Shown here: positions 1 to 9,568 of the stretch, piece by piece
Position numbering within the stretch: the stretch's first letter is position 1
Layout: each line of letters opens with the position of its first letter
Assembly: GCF_025770725.1 (NCBI RefSeq)
Contig: NZ_JANZKZ010000001.1
Span: forward strand, 682,001 to 746,000
Direction of reading: 5' to 3'
Origin: Sulfurospirillum oryzae
GTDB lineage: Bacteria; Campylobacterota; Campylobacteria; Campylobacterales; Sulfurospirillaceae
Length of the DNA stretch: 64,000 bases
The notes under the pieces: generated by a model
What the model saw: only the letters and a program-made list of their open reading frames with translations
Databases searched by the model: none
Told to the model about the DNA's origin: nothing
Translations under genes and position numbers: made by a program

Positions 1-167
1 TAAATTGGATGATCAGGAAAATGCCCTTGAAAAATTTGCTCACCAATCGTAATATTTTTAAACCCTTCAATAGACTCACCTGGAACAAGTGCTGTTATTC
101 TATCGACCAGCAAAAAAGGAAAGCGATGGGGAAGTATTTTTTGAATCTCTACAACATCAATTAACAT
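1..167 (-). CDS. fabZ: 3-hydroxyacyl-ACP dehydratase FabZ (N-terminal part, cut by window edge)
   Basis: Translating the minus strand from the ATG at 165-167 gives 55 residues that match the FabZ N-terminus, including the early [11 protein letters not shown] segment and the hallmark GHFPDHP motif at residues 48-54, whose His49 is catalytic in the family. FabZ dehydrates 3-hydroxyacyl-ACP in type II fatty acid and lipid A precursor synthesis in the cytoplasm. A GAAGG ribosome-binding site lies about 8 bases upstream. The gene follows queH on the same strand with a 31-base gap. The rest of the protein lies beyond base 1. Confidence 0.93.
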   Translation of the reverse strand, partial: MLIDVVEIQKILPHRFPFLLVDRITALVPGESIEGFKNITIGEQIFQGHFPDHPI

Positions 168-198
168 CTTTGAAACCTTCTAACAAAATTCTAATATT

Positions 199-1287
199 TT
201 AGCTAATTAATACTAAATTTTCTCTAATGTCAGGGTAAGTAAAACTCTGAATGAAGAGTTCATATAGATCAATTTTTACCTCATCCAATACGATAAGAGG
301 ACTTAAAGAAGCAAATAGTGACTTAAAATAACTGTTTCTAAAGACCATTTCCATTTCAACCGTTGGGGGATTTTGTAGCATTTCTTTGACATTTTTATAG
401 TTGGTATTGGCAAATGTATTAAACGTTTCAAGAGAGATAAAACGTGCTTCTTCTTTAGCTAAAAAGCCCACACCTTGTGTTATAAATGCTACTTTTGACT
501 TGATAGACTCTTTTTTACATATAGAATAAAATAAGACATAACTCGGAATTACCTCTTTGCTACTATTTTTCACCCACGCACGAAGCAACCTGTAATTTAA
601 AAACTTTTCGCGCACCAGTTTAAAAGGTGTCTCTTTTACTTCTAACTCCATTACTTTTTCATAAAGGGCTATGCGTTCTTCAATGGAAGAAGGCAAAATC
701 TGAGGTCTTAGCGGAGAGCTTAGTTCATCGGCCCATCTGTTTTGCTGTTCACGCTGTACGCTTAGAGCAAAAATGCACCCACAATAATCTTGATGATAAA
801 GCATCGCTTCTTTGGCAAGGGCAAACTGTTGTGTGGTTCCACCACCTTTGCGAAAATCAGGGGCAACCATTTCAAGATTGTATTTTTGAGCAATCGCATG
901 CAATGATTTTTCTAGCTGCCCAAGTGATTTTTTAGGACTTGTTAGCAAGGTAGTTGTTATGGTTTTTTCACCTATTTCTAGTGCTTTTCTAGCGGTTTCT
1001 TCTAACCTGTTATCAAAACAAACGTTACATCGTTTGCCTTTTTCAGGTTCTTTTTCCAACCCTCGAACCGCTTCAATCCAACTTTCATAGTTATAATCAC
1101 CTACATGTAAAACAATTCCAAGCTTTGCACAACTGCGTTTGACATCCAAAAGCCTTAATTCGTACTCACTAAAGGGATGGATATTGGGGTCATAAAAAAA
1201 ACCAACGAGTTTTTCAGCAGGATAACTTTGTTGGAGTTTTTGCAAAAAAAAGTGGCTGTCTACGGAGCAACAGATATGAACGAGCAT
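199..1287 (-). CDS. queH: Epoxyqueuosine reductase QueH
   Basis: The 362-residue product begins MLVHICCSVDS, with the vicinal Cys6-Cys7 pair of the QueH (DUF208) family. It also carries the CNVC motif near residues 86-89 and a CGC motif near residue 170, which supply the other ligand and redox cysteines. QueH reduces epoxyqueuosine to queuosine in the wobble base of tRNA and is the non-B12 alternative to QueG. The protein is longer than minimal QueH (about 200 residues); the extra C-terminal 150 residues have no motif I recognise. One copy of the TACATGTA palindrome (1102-1109) encodes Leu-His-Val here. Confidence 0.88.
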   Translation of the reverse strand: MLVHICCSVDSHFFLQKLQQSYPAEKLVGFFYDPNIHPFSEYELRLLDVKRSCAKLGIVLHVGDYNYESWIEAVRGLEKEPEKGKRCNVCFDNRLEETARKALEIGEKTITTTLLTSPKKSLGQLEKSLHAIAQKYNLEMVAPDFRKGGGTTQQFALAKEAMLYHQDYCGCIFALSVQREQQNRWADELSSPLRPQILPSSIEERIALYEKVMELEVKETPFKLVREKFLNYRLLRAWVKNSSKEVIPSYVLFYSICKKESIKSKVAFITQGVGFLAKEEARFISLETFNTFANTNYKNVKEMLQNPPTVEMEMVFRNSYFKSLFASLSPLIVLDEVKIDLYELFIQSFTYPDIRENLVLIS

Positions 1288-1399
1288 GGTATTTCTTTAC
1301 ATAGTATAAATTTTCAAAAAGTATAACATAGGTAACATATAACCAATCTATCCTTCTAAAACTAATACATGTTTTAAATAGAACTATCGCATTTTGTTG

Positions 1400-1405
1400 T
1401 ATAAT
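1400..1405 (+). promoter_or_regulatory. Probable -10 element upstream of the DUF748 gene
   Basis: A perfect TATAAT lies 28 bases before the ATG at 1433 in a T-rich context, as is usual for the housekeeping sigma factor of Campylobacterota. A GAAGGAG ribosome-binding site follows at 1420-1426. No conserved -35 is visible, which is normal for this phylum. Confidence 0.6.
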
Positions 1406-1432
1406 AAATAAGCCTTACAGAAGGAGTATACG

Positions 1433-4282
1433 ATGCTGAAGAAGTGTCTTAAAAATGTGCTATTTTGGTTAATTTTTCTTCCCTTACTCTATACACTCAG
1501 TGGTTTTATCATCCTTCCATGGTGGGCACAGACCAAACTACCGACTCTTCTAAAAGAAAAACTGGGCCTTTCTGTTTCAATCGAAAAAGTACTTTTTAAC
1601 CCCTTTACGTTTGAATTACATGTAAACAATTTTGCACTTCAAGATACCACAGGAAGCAACGTAGCGGCATTAGAGCATCTCTACGTCAATTATGAACCTA
1701 CATCCTTGTTTAAAAAAGAGTTCTTCGTCAAATCGCTTTTGGTTGAAAAGCCCTTTGTTGATCTTAAAATGGATGCCAATGGCACGCTCAATCTTCTAAC
1801 ACTTTTTCATACCAAAAACACCTCTTCAGAAACAAATACAACAGCTAATGAAACCCTCGCCATGCCTTTTGTCATTGAGCACGTGGAAATTCAAAATGGT
1901 GAGACTCTCTTTAGCGATGAGCGCACAAAAGAGCCCTTCAAAATCGCATTAGGACCTATTAATTACGTTGTCAATAACCTCAGTTTTTATAAAGATGATC
2001 TTAGTATTCATGCCCTTAAAGTGATGCTTCAAAATGAAGAGAAAATCTCACTCGCAAGCAGCGCCTCTTTTGAGCCACTAAAGTTTTATGGAGAGCTTAC
2101 GATCCAAAGCCTCCCGTTAGCTTCTTTTTGGAAATACACTTTATCAACGATTCCTGCAACACTTTCGCAAGGAGAGCTCTCGCTGAAAGTTCCTTTTTCA
2201 ATCGACCTTAGCAAGAAAAAACCGCTTGTCTCCTTTGAAAAAGCAACCGCATCATTGGATAACATTCGTTTTGTTGATACAGAGAAAAAAACTGTCATTG
2301 AAGTTCCATCCCTTAAACTAGACACGATTGATTTTGATTTGCAAACATCCCACATAAGCATTGAAAAAGCGACCATTTCAAAACCTTTTGTGGATGTGAC
2401 ATTGGAAAAAGAGTATGCCCTTAAATTAGTGCGTCTTTTCACTCCTTCTAGTACACCTCAGGCAACAACAAAACAAGAGGCGTCAACTGAGTGGAAGTTT
2501 GCATTAAAATCTTTACATGTAAATCAAGCAACCGTCGATATAGCTGATCAAAATGTCAAAACAGTGATTCACCTCTCTCCACTTAATCTAACCACCCAAA
2601 ACATCACACACGATATGAACAAATCTATCGCTTTTGACTTTAACAGCACCGTTGATTCCACCGCTTCTCTTGGTCTAAAAGGAACTTTTATTCCCGCAAG
2701 CATCTCTCTTGACATGCTCATCAACGCCAATAACCTCTCATTTGAAAAAGCACAACCTTACATTTCAGCTTATACCACGACACTCATTCAAGATGGCGCA
2801 TTGTCACTCAATGCAAAGCTAAAAGCCTCTTTTAATCAACAGCCAACGCTCAAAATTGAAGGTGATGCAACGATTTCAAAATTCTCACTCGCCGATCAAT
2901 ACAAAAAGTCTCTTGTCGCATGGGAAACCCTCAACGTTGCAAGTGTCGTATACACACTTACTCCTGCAGCGCTTAGTATTCAAAATATCATGCTTGACAA
3001 ACCTTACATCAACCTTGATGTCAAAAAAGATGGAACCACCAATTTTGCTAATCTTTTAAAAGCACCACCAGCTTCTTCCAAAACTCAAAAAGCATCCAGT
3101 ACACAAGAAACTATGGCTATTTACATTGGTAATATCGTATTAAAACGAGGCACAACCCATTTTCAAGATGCTTCACTGTTTCTTCCTTTTGCAACATTTG
3201 CCGATCAACTTAACGGATCTATTTCAACCCTTGATACAAAAAATACCAAACCTTCCCTTTTAAAACTCGAAGGTAAAGTTGATAAGTATGGCTACGCCAA
3301 AATAGAAGGCTCCGTTCTGCCTTTTGATTTTAAAAACAGAGCCATTCTCAAAATTATTTTTAAAAATATTGATATGCCTTCACTTACACCTTACTCTGGC
3401 AAATTTGTAGGTTATGCCATTAAAGAGGGAAAACTCTCTATGGATCTTAACTATAAAATTAAAAAAGGGCTGATGGAAGGTGCAAATAAGATCAACCTTG
3501 ATTCACTCACTCTTGGTGATAAGATAGAGAGTAAAGAAGCGAGCGATTTACCGTTGGGTCTTGCCATCGCTATTTTAAAAGATTCCAAAGGTCAAATCGA
3601 CATTGACCTTCCCGTAAGCGGTGATCTCAACGATCCTGAGTTTCGCTACGGAAGCATCGTATGGCGCGCTTTTGGTAACCTTATCGGAGGTATTTTGACC
3701 TCTCCATTTAAACTTTTAGGCTCAATGCTCGGAATTGAGACAGAAAACCTAAAAAGTATTGACTTTGCAGCAGGTGAGTATGCAATTATTGATTCTGAAG
3801 AGGAGAAAATGGGGCAATACCAACAGATTTTGGAAAAGCGAAGTGAGCTAAAGCTTATGATTACGCCAAGTTTTAATGAAACGCTTGATACTAAAGCCCT
3901 TCAAGAACAAAATGTCACTGCACAGATTGAAGCTCTGATTCCTAAAAAAAGTAAAGAAGATGATAGCTATGGTAAAACCATCAAAAAACTTTACATTCAA
4001 AAATACTCCGATGATGCCTACAGTAAACTGATAAAAACTTACAAAGAAGAGAATTTGGATGTTGGTGTCATTAACGACAATTTAATAGCCAAAATTGCTG
4101 AGGGCATTACCATCACGCCAGAAACACTTCAAGCTTTAGCACTAAAACGTTCAGAAGCAATTATCCAAAACCTCATTACAAAACATAAAATTGCACCCGC
4201 TAGACTAATAAAAAATGAACCTCAAACCAGCGATGCCATTCGGGATGAATGGGTAGGATGTGCGATTTCAGTGAGTAATTAA
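1433..4282 (+). CDS. DUF748 / AsmA-like envelope protein
   Basis: A 949-residue protein with one hydrophobic N-terminal segment (about residues 9-31) followed by a very long extracytoplasmic region rich in alternating beta-type repeats. The C-terminal third has a typical DUF748 ending, with segments such as LDYKI-like beta repeats and the LKLMITPSFN stretch. DUF748 proteins belong to the broad AsmA/TamB-like group proposed to bridge inner and outer membranes and move lipid; no substrate can be read from the sequence. It is monocistronic, with its own promoter and a terminator hairpin after the stop. Two TACATGTA palindromes (1617-1624 and 2514-2521) both read Leu-His-Val. Confidence 0.8.
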   Translation: MLKKCLKNVLFWLIFLPLLYTLSGFIILPWWAQTKLPTLLKEKLGLSVSIEKVLFNPFTFELHVNNFALQDTTGSNVAALEHLYVNYEPTSLFKKEFFVKSLLVEKPFVDLKMDANGTLNLLTLFHTKNTSSETNTTANETLAMPFVIEHVEIQNGETLFSDERTKEPFKIALGPINYVVNNLSFYKDDLSIHALKVMLQNEEKISLASSASFEPLKFYGELTIQSLPLASFWKYTLSTIPATLSQGELSLKVPFSIDLSKKKPLVSFEKATASLDNIRFVDTEKKTVIEVPSLKLDTIDFDLQTSHISIEKATISKPFVDVTLEKEYALKLVRLFTPSSTPQATTKQEASTEWKFALKSLHVNQATVDIADQNVKTVIHLSPLNLTTQNITHDMNKSIAFDFNSTVDSTASLGLKGTFIPASISLDMLINANNLSFEKAQPYISAYTTTLIQDGALSLNAKLKASFNQQPTLKIEGDATISKFSLADQYKKSLVAWETLNVASVVYTLTPAALSIQNIMLDKPYINLDVKKDGTTNFANLLKAPPASSKTQKASSTQETMAIYIGNIVLKRGTTHFQDASLFLPFATFADQLNGSISTLDTKNTKPSLLKLEGKVDKYGYAKIEGSVLPFDFKNRAILKIIFKNIDMPSLTPYSGKFVGYAIKEGKLSMDLNYKIKKGLMEGANKINLDSLTLGDKIESKEASDLPLGLAIAILKDSKGQIDIDLPVSGDLNDPEFRYGSIVWRAFGNLIGGILTSPFKLLGSMLGIETENLKSIDFAAGEYAIIDSEEEKMGQYQQILEKRSELKLMITPSFNETLDTKALQEQNVTAQIEALIPKKSKEDDSYGKTIKKLYIQKYSDDAYSKLIKTYKEENLDVGVINDNLIAKIAEGITITPETLQALALKRSEAIIQNLITKHKIAPARLIKNEPQTSDAIRDEWVGCAISVSN

Positions 4283-4288
4283 AACCGC

Positions 4289-4319
4289 TTAGAAACACCT
4301 CTTATTGAAGTGTTTCTAA
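4289..4319. terminator. Bidirectional terminator hairpin between the DUF748 gene and bcp
   Basis: TTAGAAACAC (4289-4298) pairs perfectly with GTGTTTCTAA (4310-4319) around an 11-base loop. On the plus strand it is followed by TGCTTTTTT. On the minus strand it is followed by a GGTTTTAATT stretch. The right arm lies inside the last codons of bcp, so the two convergent genes share the structure. Confidence 0.75.
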
Positions 4320-4766
4320 TGCTTTTTTAACTTCATTGGCATGGTCTTTTACTTTCACATTTGTCCAAAGCTTGGCAATTTTACCGCTTGGATCAATCAA
4401 AAACGTTGAACGAACAATGCCCATATACTCTTTACCACAAAACTTTTTAAGTTGCCAAACACCGTAGTTTTGAGCCACTTCGGTACTTGCATCAGACAGA
4501 AGCGTAATCTCAAGTTTTTGCTTGGCTATAAATTTTTGATGCGACGCTGTGCTATCAGGACTAATGCCTAAAACAACTGCATTAAGATCTTCAAATGCGG
4601 GAAGCGCTGCTGTAAAATCGCACGCCTCAGTGGTACATCCAGGGGTACTGTCTTTGGGGTAGAAGTAAAGCACAATCCATTTGCCCTCAAGGTCTCTAAG
4701 TGAAATTTCAACATTGTCCTGATTCGGAAGACTGAGAGCTGGAGCTTTGTCACCTATTTTTAACAT
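4302..4766 (-). CDS. bcp: Thioredoxin-dependent peroxiredoxin (Bcp/PrxQ type)
   Basis: I place the start at the ATG of 4764-4766 (154 residues, MLKIGDKAPALSLP), because AAGGAAAG sits just upstream and family members begin this way; the frame is open back to 4796. The peroxidatic cysteine is in DSTPGC (Cys44), and a second cysteine five residues later (Cys49) is the resolving residue in the atypical two-cysteine PrxQ group. The enzyme reduces hydrogen peroxide and organic peroxides at the expense of thioredoxin. It lies 23 bases after the aldehyde dehydrogenase gene on the same strand, so they may be cotranscribed. Confidence 0.93.
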   Translation of the reverse strand: MLKIGDKAPALSLPNQDNVEISLRDLEGKWIVLYFYPKDSTPGCTTEACDFTAALPAFEDLNAVVLGISPDSTASHQKFIAKQKLEITLLSDASTEVAQNYGVWQLKKFCGKEYMGIVRSTFLIDPSGKIAKLWTNVKVKDHANEVKKALETLQ

Positions 4767-4789
4767 ACTCTTTCCTTTGTTTATATTTT

Positions 4790-6208
4790 TCAGCATATTA
4801 CCACAGATTTTACCTGTGTATAGTCATCCATCAGTGCAAAATAAGGTCCTTCTTTCCCCACACCGCTCTGCTTTATGCCCCCATAAGGTTGCAAGTCAAA
4901 CCGCAAGGTAGGAATATCATTGATTACAATGCCACCTGCTTCAAGCTCATCAATCGCTCTTTGCGCCATGGCAAGATCGCTGCAAAAAATGGAGTATTGA
5001 AGTCCATAGTCTGAAGTATTCATCTTCTCTTTGGCTTCCTCATAACCCCTTACTTTAATGAGCGAAACAATCGGCGCAAACACCTCTTCACACACAATAG
5101 CCATCGCTTCGGTGACATCAGCCATAATCGTTGGTGCAAACAAAAGACCGTTACATGTAAAACCGCACAGTGGCTTTGCACCCTCATCGATAGCACTTTG
5201 AATCCATCGTTTTGCTTTTTTGACCGCATCCTCATTGACCATCGGTCCAATGAAGGTTTGATCATCATACGGCGAGCCTACATGTAAGCTTTTTGTCTCT
5301 TCAACAAGGGCTTTTTCAAAGCTTTCATAAACGCTTTCATGCACATAAATGCGTTGAAGCGAAATACACACTTGCCCAGAGTTAATGAACGCTCCTACTG
5401 CACACCGTTTTGCGGCAAGAGCAATGTTGGCAGAAACGTCGATGTAAGTTGCCGCATTGCCACCTAGTTCAAGTGCCACTTTTTTAATACCCGCCTTTTG
5501 CATAATCTCCCGCCCAACACTCACACTTCCCGTAAAGCTAATAACACGAGGTATATCATTGGTGATAAGCGCCTCATTCACACCTTCACCACTGTAAATA
5601 AGACTGAGTGCATCTTTAGGTGCATAGGGACTTTCGATGAAAAGCTTTACGAGTTCATAGGCAGTGCGTGGCGCTTGAGATGTTGGTTTTAAAATGACGG
5701 CATTACCCGCAACAAGTGCTGGAGCGATTTTGTGAGCTACAAGATTGAGTGGAAAATTAAATGGGGTAATCGCCAGTACCACGCCCACGGGCTCACGTTT
5801 ATAAAATGCCAAACTCTTTTTACCACTTGGCATTGCGGTTGTATCAAACGTTTCGCCGTTTACATGTAACATTGCATTGGCAGAGAGTTTGATGGTTTCA
5901 ATACAACGATCAACCTCAACGCGTGAAAAAGTGATCGGTTTTCCCACTTCATCGGTAATGATATGCGCTATTTTTTCACGCTCACCTTCTAGTTTTTGGG
6001 CTACATCCAAAAGCCAATTCATGCGTTGATACAAGGGAGTCAGCTTTACATGTAAAGCTGCTTTTTGTGCAATATTGAGAACTTCTATAGCATCCATTTC
6101 ATCGCAGAGACTAAAGGTTGAAACCACGCGTCCATCGAAGGGTGAACGCACCTCTTTTTGTTGCTCTTTATCTTTACATGTAGAACCGTAGTATAGATTC
6201 GCTTTCAT
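4790..6208 (-). CDS. NAD(P)-dependent aldehyde dehydrogenase (lactaldehyde / non-phosphorylating GAPDH-like group)
   Basis: A 472-residue ALDH-superfamily protein. The general-base Glu is in LELGGN (about residue 246) and the catalytic Cys is in NSGQVC (about residue 280). The FTGS cofactor motif and the C-terminal GGIKQSGVGKEGP segment are present. The last motif resembles lactaldehyde and glyceraldehyde-3-phosphate dehydrogenases of the CoA-independent group, so an aldehyde-oxidising role is secure but the substrate is not. The coding sequence holds five TACATGTA palindromes within about 1 kb (5152, 5279, 5861, 6047, 6175), the highest density in the window. Confidence 0.85.
   Translation of the reverse strand: MKANLYYGSTCKDKEQQKEVRSPFDGRVVSTFSLCDEMDAIEVLNIAQKAALHVKLTPLYQRMNWLLDVAQKLEGEREKIAHIITDEVGKPITFSRVEVDRCIETIKLSANAMLHVNGETFDTTAMPSGKKSLAFYKREPVGVVLAITPFNFPLNLVAHKIAPALVAGNAVILKPTSQAPRTAYELVKLFIESPYAPKDALSLIYSGEGVNEALITNDIPRVISFTGSVSVGREIMQKAGIKKVALELGGNAATYIDVSANIALAAKRCAVGAFINSGQVCISLQRIYVHESVYESFEKALVEETKSLHVGSPYDDQTFIGPMVNEDAVKKAKRWIQSAIDEGAKPLCGFTCNGLLFAPTIMADVTEAMAIVCEEVFAPIVSLIKVRGYEEAKEKMNTSDYGLQYSIFCSDLAMAQRAIDELEAGGIVINDIPTLRFDLQPYGGIKQSGVGKEGPYFALMDDYTQVKSVVIC
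6041..6060. repeat. 20-bp perfect palindrome centred on TACATGTA
   Basis: CAGCTTTACATGTAAAGCTG is identical to its reverse complement over 20 bases. It is the longest perfect copy of the recurring palindrome and lies inside the aldehyde dehydrogenase gene, where it encodes part of Lys-Leu-Thr-upstream residues Ala-Leu-His-Val-Lys. Confidence 0.9.
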
Positions 6209-6236
6209 GAGTTCTTACCTCTATTTTTGTCACTGA

Positions 6237-6242
6237 ATTATA
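6237..6242 (-). promoter_or_regulatory. Probable -10 element of the aldehyde dehydrogenase-bcp unit
   Basis: TATAAT on the minus strand, about 28 bases before the ATG at 6208. It lies in the divergent gap shared with ilvE. The spacing gives a leader of roughly 20 bases. Confidence 0.5.
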
Positions 6243-6330
6243 ACGCAACTTTTCATACTAAAACTATCTTTAATTAATTTTTGGCTAACATAGTATCTCT
6301 TTAGAAAACGACTTTTAAGAAGGTAAAACA

Positions 6331-7245
6331 ATGGATAAAGCAAAATACATTTGGATGGACGGCAAACTCGTTGCATGGGATGATGCAAAAGTACATATTT
6401 TGACCCATACACTTCATTATGGCAATGGTGTTTTTGAAGGCACTCGTGCGTATATGACTGAAAATGGTCTTGCCATTTTCAAACTTCGCGAGCACACCAA
6501 ACGCTTGCTTAATTCTGCAAAAATTACACGTATTAAAGCAACTTATACGCTTGAAGAGCTTGAAGCGGCACATATTGAAGTATTACGATCAAACGACTTT
6601 ACGTCAAATGTTTACATCAGACCTTTGATCTATCTAGGATACGGCATTATGGGTCTTAACCACGTTAAAGCTCCTGTCAATACAGCGATTGCTGCATGGC
6701 AATGGGGAAGCTACCTTGGTGATGAAGGTTTAGAAAACGGCATTCGCGTTAAAATCTCTTCATTTACCCGCAACCCAGTGAGCTCAACCATGGGCAAAGC
6801 CAAAGCGGCAGCAAACTACCTTAACTCACAAATGGCAAAATACGAAGCGCTTGAAGCAGGCTATGAAGAAGCCCTGTTACTTGATGATGAAGGCTTTATC
6901 GCTGAGGGTAGTGGTGAGTGCTTCTTTATCGTTAGAAACGGTGTGCTGATTACCCCTCCAAATGACACTTCACTTGAAAGTATCACACAAGCAACGGTTC
7001 TTGATCTTGCACGCGAAGCGGGCATTCCAATTGAGCGCAGACGCATTACACGTGATGAAGCATACATTGCAGATGAGTCTTTCTTTACAGGAACAGCCGC
7101 AGAAGTTACACCGATCAAAGATATCGATAACTACATTATTGGCGATGGTAAAAGAGGTCCTGTGACCAAACAACTTCAAGACGCTTATTTTGATGTTGTT
7201 TACGGACGTAACCCAAAATATAAACATTTATTAACATTTATCTAA
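6331..7245 (+). CDS. ilvE: Branched-chain amino acid aminotransferase
   Basis: A 304-residue class IV PLP aminotransferase. The N-terminal HTLHYGNGVFEGTRAY segment and the GKAKAAANYLNSQ motif around the PLP-binding Lys158 are diagnostic of IlvE. It catalyses the last step of valine, leucine and isoleucine synthesis with glutamate as amino donor. An AAGAAGG ribosome-binding site precedes the ATG. The order ilvE followed by an SPFH protein also occurs, as I recall, in Campylobacter jejuni. It starts a plus-strand run through hisIE. Confidence 0.95.
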   Translation: MDKAKYIWMDGKLVAWDDAKVHILTHTLHYGNGVFEGTRAYMTENGLAIFKLREHTKRLLNSAKITRIKATYTLEELEAAHIEVLRSNDFTSNVYIRPLIYLGYGIMGLNHVKAPVNTAIAAWQWGSYLGDEGLENGIRVKISSFTRNPVSSTMGKAKAAANYLNSQMAKYEALEAGYEEALLLDDEGFIAEGSGECFFIVRNGVLITPPNDTSLESITQATVLDLAREAGIPIERRRITRDEAYIADESFFTGTAAEVTPIKDIDNYIIGDGKRGPVTKQLQDAYFDVVYGRNPKYKHLLTFI

Positions 7246-7263
7246 ACACCCTAAAGGAAGATT

Positions 7264-8352
7264 ATGCCAGCAGATTTGAACGATTATTTTAAAAAGAAAA
7301 ATAGTGGAGGAAACAGTGGTGGAGGTGACAACGACAATCGTACACCTTTCAATATTGAACCGCCCGATTTTATGAAAAACCTTGGTAAAAAAGCAGGGAT
7401 ATTCTATGTGCTTATCGCGATCGTCGTCATTGCTGTTGTTGCAAAGCCTTTTGTGATTATTAATTCGGGTGAAATGGGCATTAAAGCGACCACAGGTAAA
7501 TTTGAATCAACCCCAATGGATCCTGGTTTTCATCTCTTTATTCCTTTTATCCAACAAGTGTTTATTGTCGATACAAAAGTGCGTATTATGAACTACTCTT
7601 CCACAGAAGATTTGGGTGAAGTCATACAAAGAGGTTCTGGTATCAAGAAAAATGCCGCTATCTCCGTTCTTGATGCAAGAGGACTTCCTGTTTCAATTGA
7701 CCTAACCGTACAATACAAACTTGAACCATCCACCGCTCCTCAAACCATTGCAACATGGGGTCTTGCTTGGGAAGAAAAAATCATTAACCCTGTGGTAAGA
7801 GATGTCACAAGAAGTGTTATTGGTAAATTTAATGCAGAAGAGCTTCCACAAAAACGAAATGAAATTGCCGTTAACATTGAAGAAGGCATCCGTAAAGCGA
7901 TTGATGCACAACCAGGTAAACCTGTTGAACTTCTCACAATGCAACTAAGAGAAATTGTTTTACCTGCAAAAATCAAAGAGCAAATTGAAAAAGTTCAAGT
8001 AGCCAAGCAAGAAGTTGAACGAACGCGCTATGAGGTTGAAATAGCCAATCAACAAGCTTTAAAACGTGCCGCTGAAGCTGAAGGTCAAGCCAAAGCAAGA
8101 GAGATTAATGCTCAAGGCCAAGCCAATGCTATCAAAATTGAAGCAGATGCTGATGCCTATGCTAACAAAAAAATCTCTGAGAGTATCTCAACTCCGCTTT
8201 TAACACTTCGCCAAATCGAAGTTCAAGGAAAATTCAACGAAGCTCTGAAAGAAAACAAAGATGCGAAGATTTTTCTAACACCGGGGGGAGCTGTACCAAA
8301 TATTTGGGTTGATACCAAAGATAGCCAAAAAGCAGTTAGTGTCAGCAAATGA
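7264..8352 (+). CDS. SPFH/prohibitin-domain membrane protein
   Basis: A 362-residue protein with a Gly/Asn-rich N-terminus, one transmembrane segment at about residues 43-65, an SPFH (band 7) domain at about 68-260, then an Ala/Glu-rich coiled-coil with the [21 protein letters not shown] type of heptads (written here in part). The architecture is that of HflK/HflC and prohibitin scaffold proteins, which assemble into membrane microdomains and modulate proteases such as FtsH. Its stop overlaps the hisIE start by four bases (ATGA), so translation is probably coupled. Confidence 0.82.
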   Translation: MPADLNDYFKKKNSGGNSGGGDNDNRTPFNIEPPDFMKNLGKKAGIFYVLIAIVVIAVVAKPFVIINSGEMGIKATTGKFESTPMDPGFHLFIPFIQQVFIVDTKVRIMNYSSTEDLGEVIQRGSGIKKNAAISVLDARGLPVSIDLTVQYKLEPSTAPQTIATWGLAWEEKIINPVVRDVTRSVIGKFNAEELPQKRNEIAVNIEEGIRKAIDAQPGKPVELLTMQLREIVLPAKIKEQIEKVQVAKQEVERTRYEVEIANQQALKRAAEAEGQAKAREINAQGQANAIKIEADADAYANKKISESISTPLLTLRQIEVQGKFNEALKENKDAKIFLTPGGAVPNIWVDTKDSQKAVSVSK

Positions 8353-9032
8353 GTTCAACACTTTTAAATTCTATCGACTGGAAAACTTCACCGCTTCTAC
8401 CTGTCATTGCGCAGGATGTTAATAGCGGTGAAGTATTGATGCTTGCCTATATGAATGAAGAAGCACTCTCTTTAACCTTGCAAACAGGACTTGCGCACTA
8501 CTACTCTAGAAGTCGCCAAAGTCTTTGGAAAAAGGGCGAAACCAGCGGGCACCTTCAACATGTCAAAGAGGCTTATTTGGATTGTGATAGCGATACATTA
8601 TTGCTTAAAGTGGAACAAGAGGGTGTTGCTTGTCATACAGGACGCTCTTCGTGCTTTTTTAATCGTATTGATGTCGAAGAAACCCCTAAAGAGCCAGCCA
8701 AAGAGATTGAGGCTTATTCGATTAGCGACAAGATTTATCATATTATTCAAGAGCGAAAGAAGGCTGATCCTAAAAGCTCTTATGTGGCATCACTGCTACA
8801 CAAAGGCGATAACAGCATCTTGAAAAAAGTTGTCGAAGAAGCGGGTGAATTTTGCTTTGCCTGTAAAGATAATGATAACAAAGAAATTATCTATGAAGCA
8901 GCTGATCTTATGTTCCATGCCCTTGTAGCTCTTGGCGCTAAGAACATTCATCCATCGCTTATTACCAAAGAACTTGAGAGACGCTTTGGACTGAGTGGAA
9001 TAGAGGAGAAAAATAGCCGCAATGAACACTGA
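8349..9032 (+). CDS. hisIE: Bifunctional phosphoribosyl-AMP cyclohydrolase / phosphoribosyl-ATP pyrophosphatase
   Basis: A 227-residue fusion. The N-terminal HisI half contains the [11 protein letters not shown] metal motif and the CHTGRSSCF segment that binds zinc. The C-terminal HisE half (from about residue 130) contains [12 protein letters not shown] and [14 protein letters not shown], the helical pyrophosphatase signature. Together they carry out the second and third steps of histidine synthesis. It overlaps the SPFH gene by 4 bases and the following DUF2393 gene by 11 bases, and is the only his gene in this window. Confidence 0.95.
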   Translation: MSSTLLNSIDWKTSPLLPVIAQDVNSGEVLMLAYMNEEALSLTLQTGLAHYYSRSRQSLWKKGETSGHLQHVKEAYLDCDSDTLLLKVEQEGVACHTGRSSCFFNRIDVEETPKEPAKEIEAYSISDKIYHIIQERKKADPKSSYVASLLHKGDNSILKKVVEEAGEFCFACKDNDNKEIIYEAADLMFHALVALGAKNIHPSLITKELERRFGLSGIEEKNSRNEH

Positions 9033-9558
9033 TGCACTCAAATTATCACTATTGACCTATATTAAACACTTTGGTCTTTATGATTATTTGGCATTCGCTT
9101 GGCTCTTATTCACTTTTTTAATATTGATTGTCTTGGCAAGCTTAATTGCCAGACGATCATCGGTTGCATCACTTTTTCTCATTATTTTTGCACTTCTCAT
9201 GTTAGTCATCGCCCCCTTTCTTATTAAAATGAAATTAGGTGAACTACTCCGAGCAACAAGTACGGAGGTCACTATGGCAAAAAAATTAACTTTCTCGGCC
9301 TCTTTTATCGTTGAAGGAAATATCTATAATAACTCCAATAAAGATTTTACACTCTGCTTGATACATACCTCTATTATTAAACAAACAGATGCACAAGGGT
9401 TAAAAGCCTATATCAACATGTTAAAACCTATTGCCAAACAGTCGATATTAGTTAGACAAGATCTTCCTAAAGAAGGCGTTATGGAATTCCAAAGTGTTTT
9501 CGATAATTACAATTATAGTGACGATGTTAACGCAACACTAAAAGCAGAATGCTACTAA
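9022..9558 (+). CDS. DUF2393-type membrane protein (first of two)
   Basis: A 178-residue protein with two N-terminal transmembrane segments (about residues 18-40 and 47-72) and an extracytoplasmic beta-rich domain containing [16 protein letters not shown]. It resembles the DUF2393 family seen in Campylobacterota; no function is established. The next gene has the same layout (two membrane helices and a domain with an ISGQIRNIGN segment), so the two look like an old tandem duplication. Confidence 0.65.
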   Translation: MNTDALKLSLLTYIKHFGLYDYLAFAWLLFTFLILIVLASLIARRSSVASLFLIIFALLMLVIAPFLIKMKLGELLRATSTEVTMAKKLTFSASFIVEGNIYNNSNKDFTLCLIHTSIIKQTDAQGLKAYINMLKPIAKQSILVRQDLPKEGVMEFQSVFDNYNYSDDVNATLKAECY

Positions 9559-9568
9559 AGGAGTCCAA

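Noticed and set aside
627-935. Open frame antisense to queH
   Set aside because: Its protein has no recognisable features and queH on the other strand has all family cysteines.
8283-8289. G6 run in the SPFH gene as a phase-variable tract
   Set aside because: Only six G, in a Pro-Gly-Gly context; Campylobacterota contingency tracts are usually eight or more. No other G or C tract of that length was seen.
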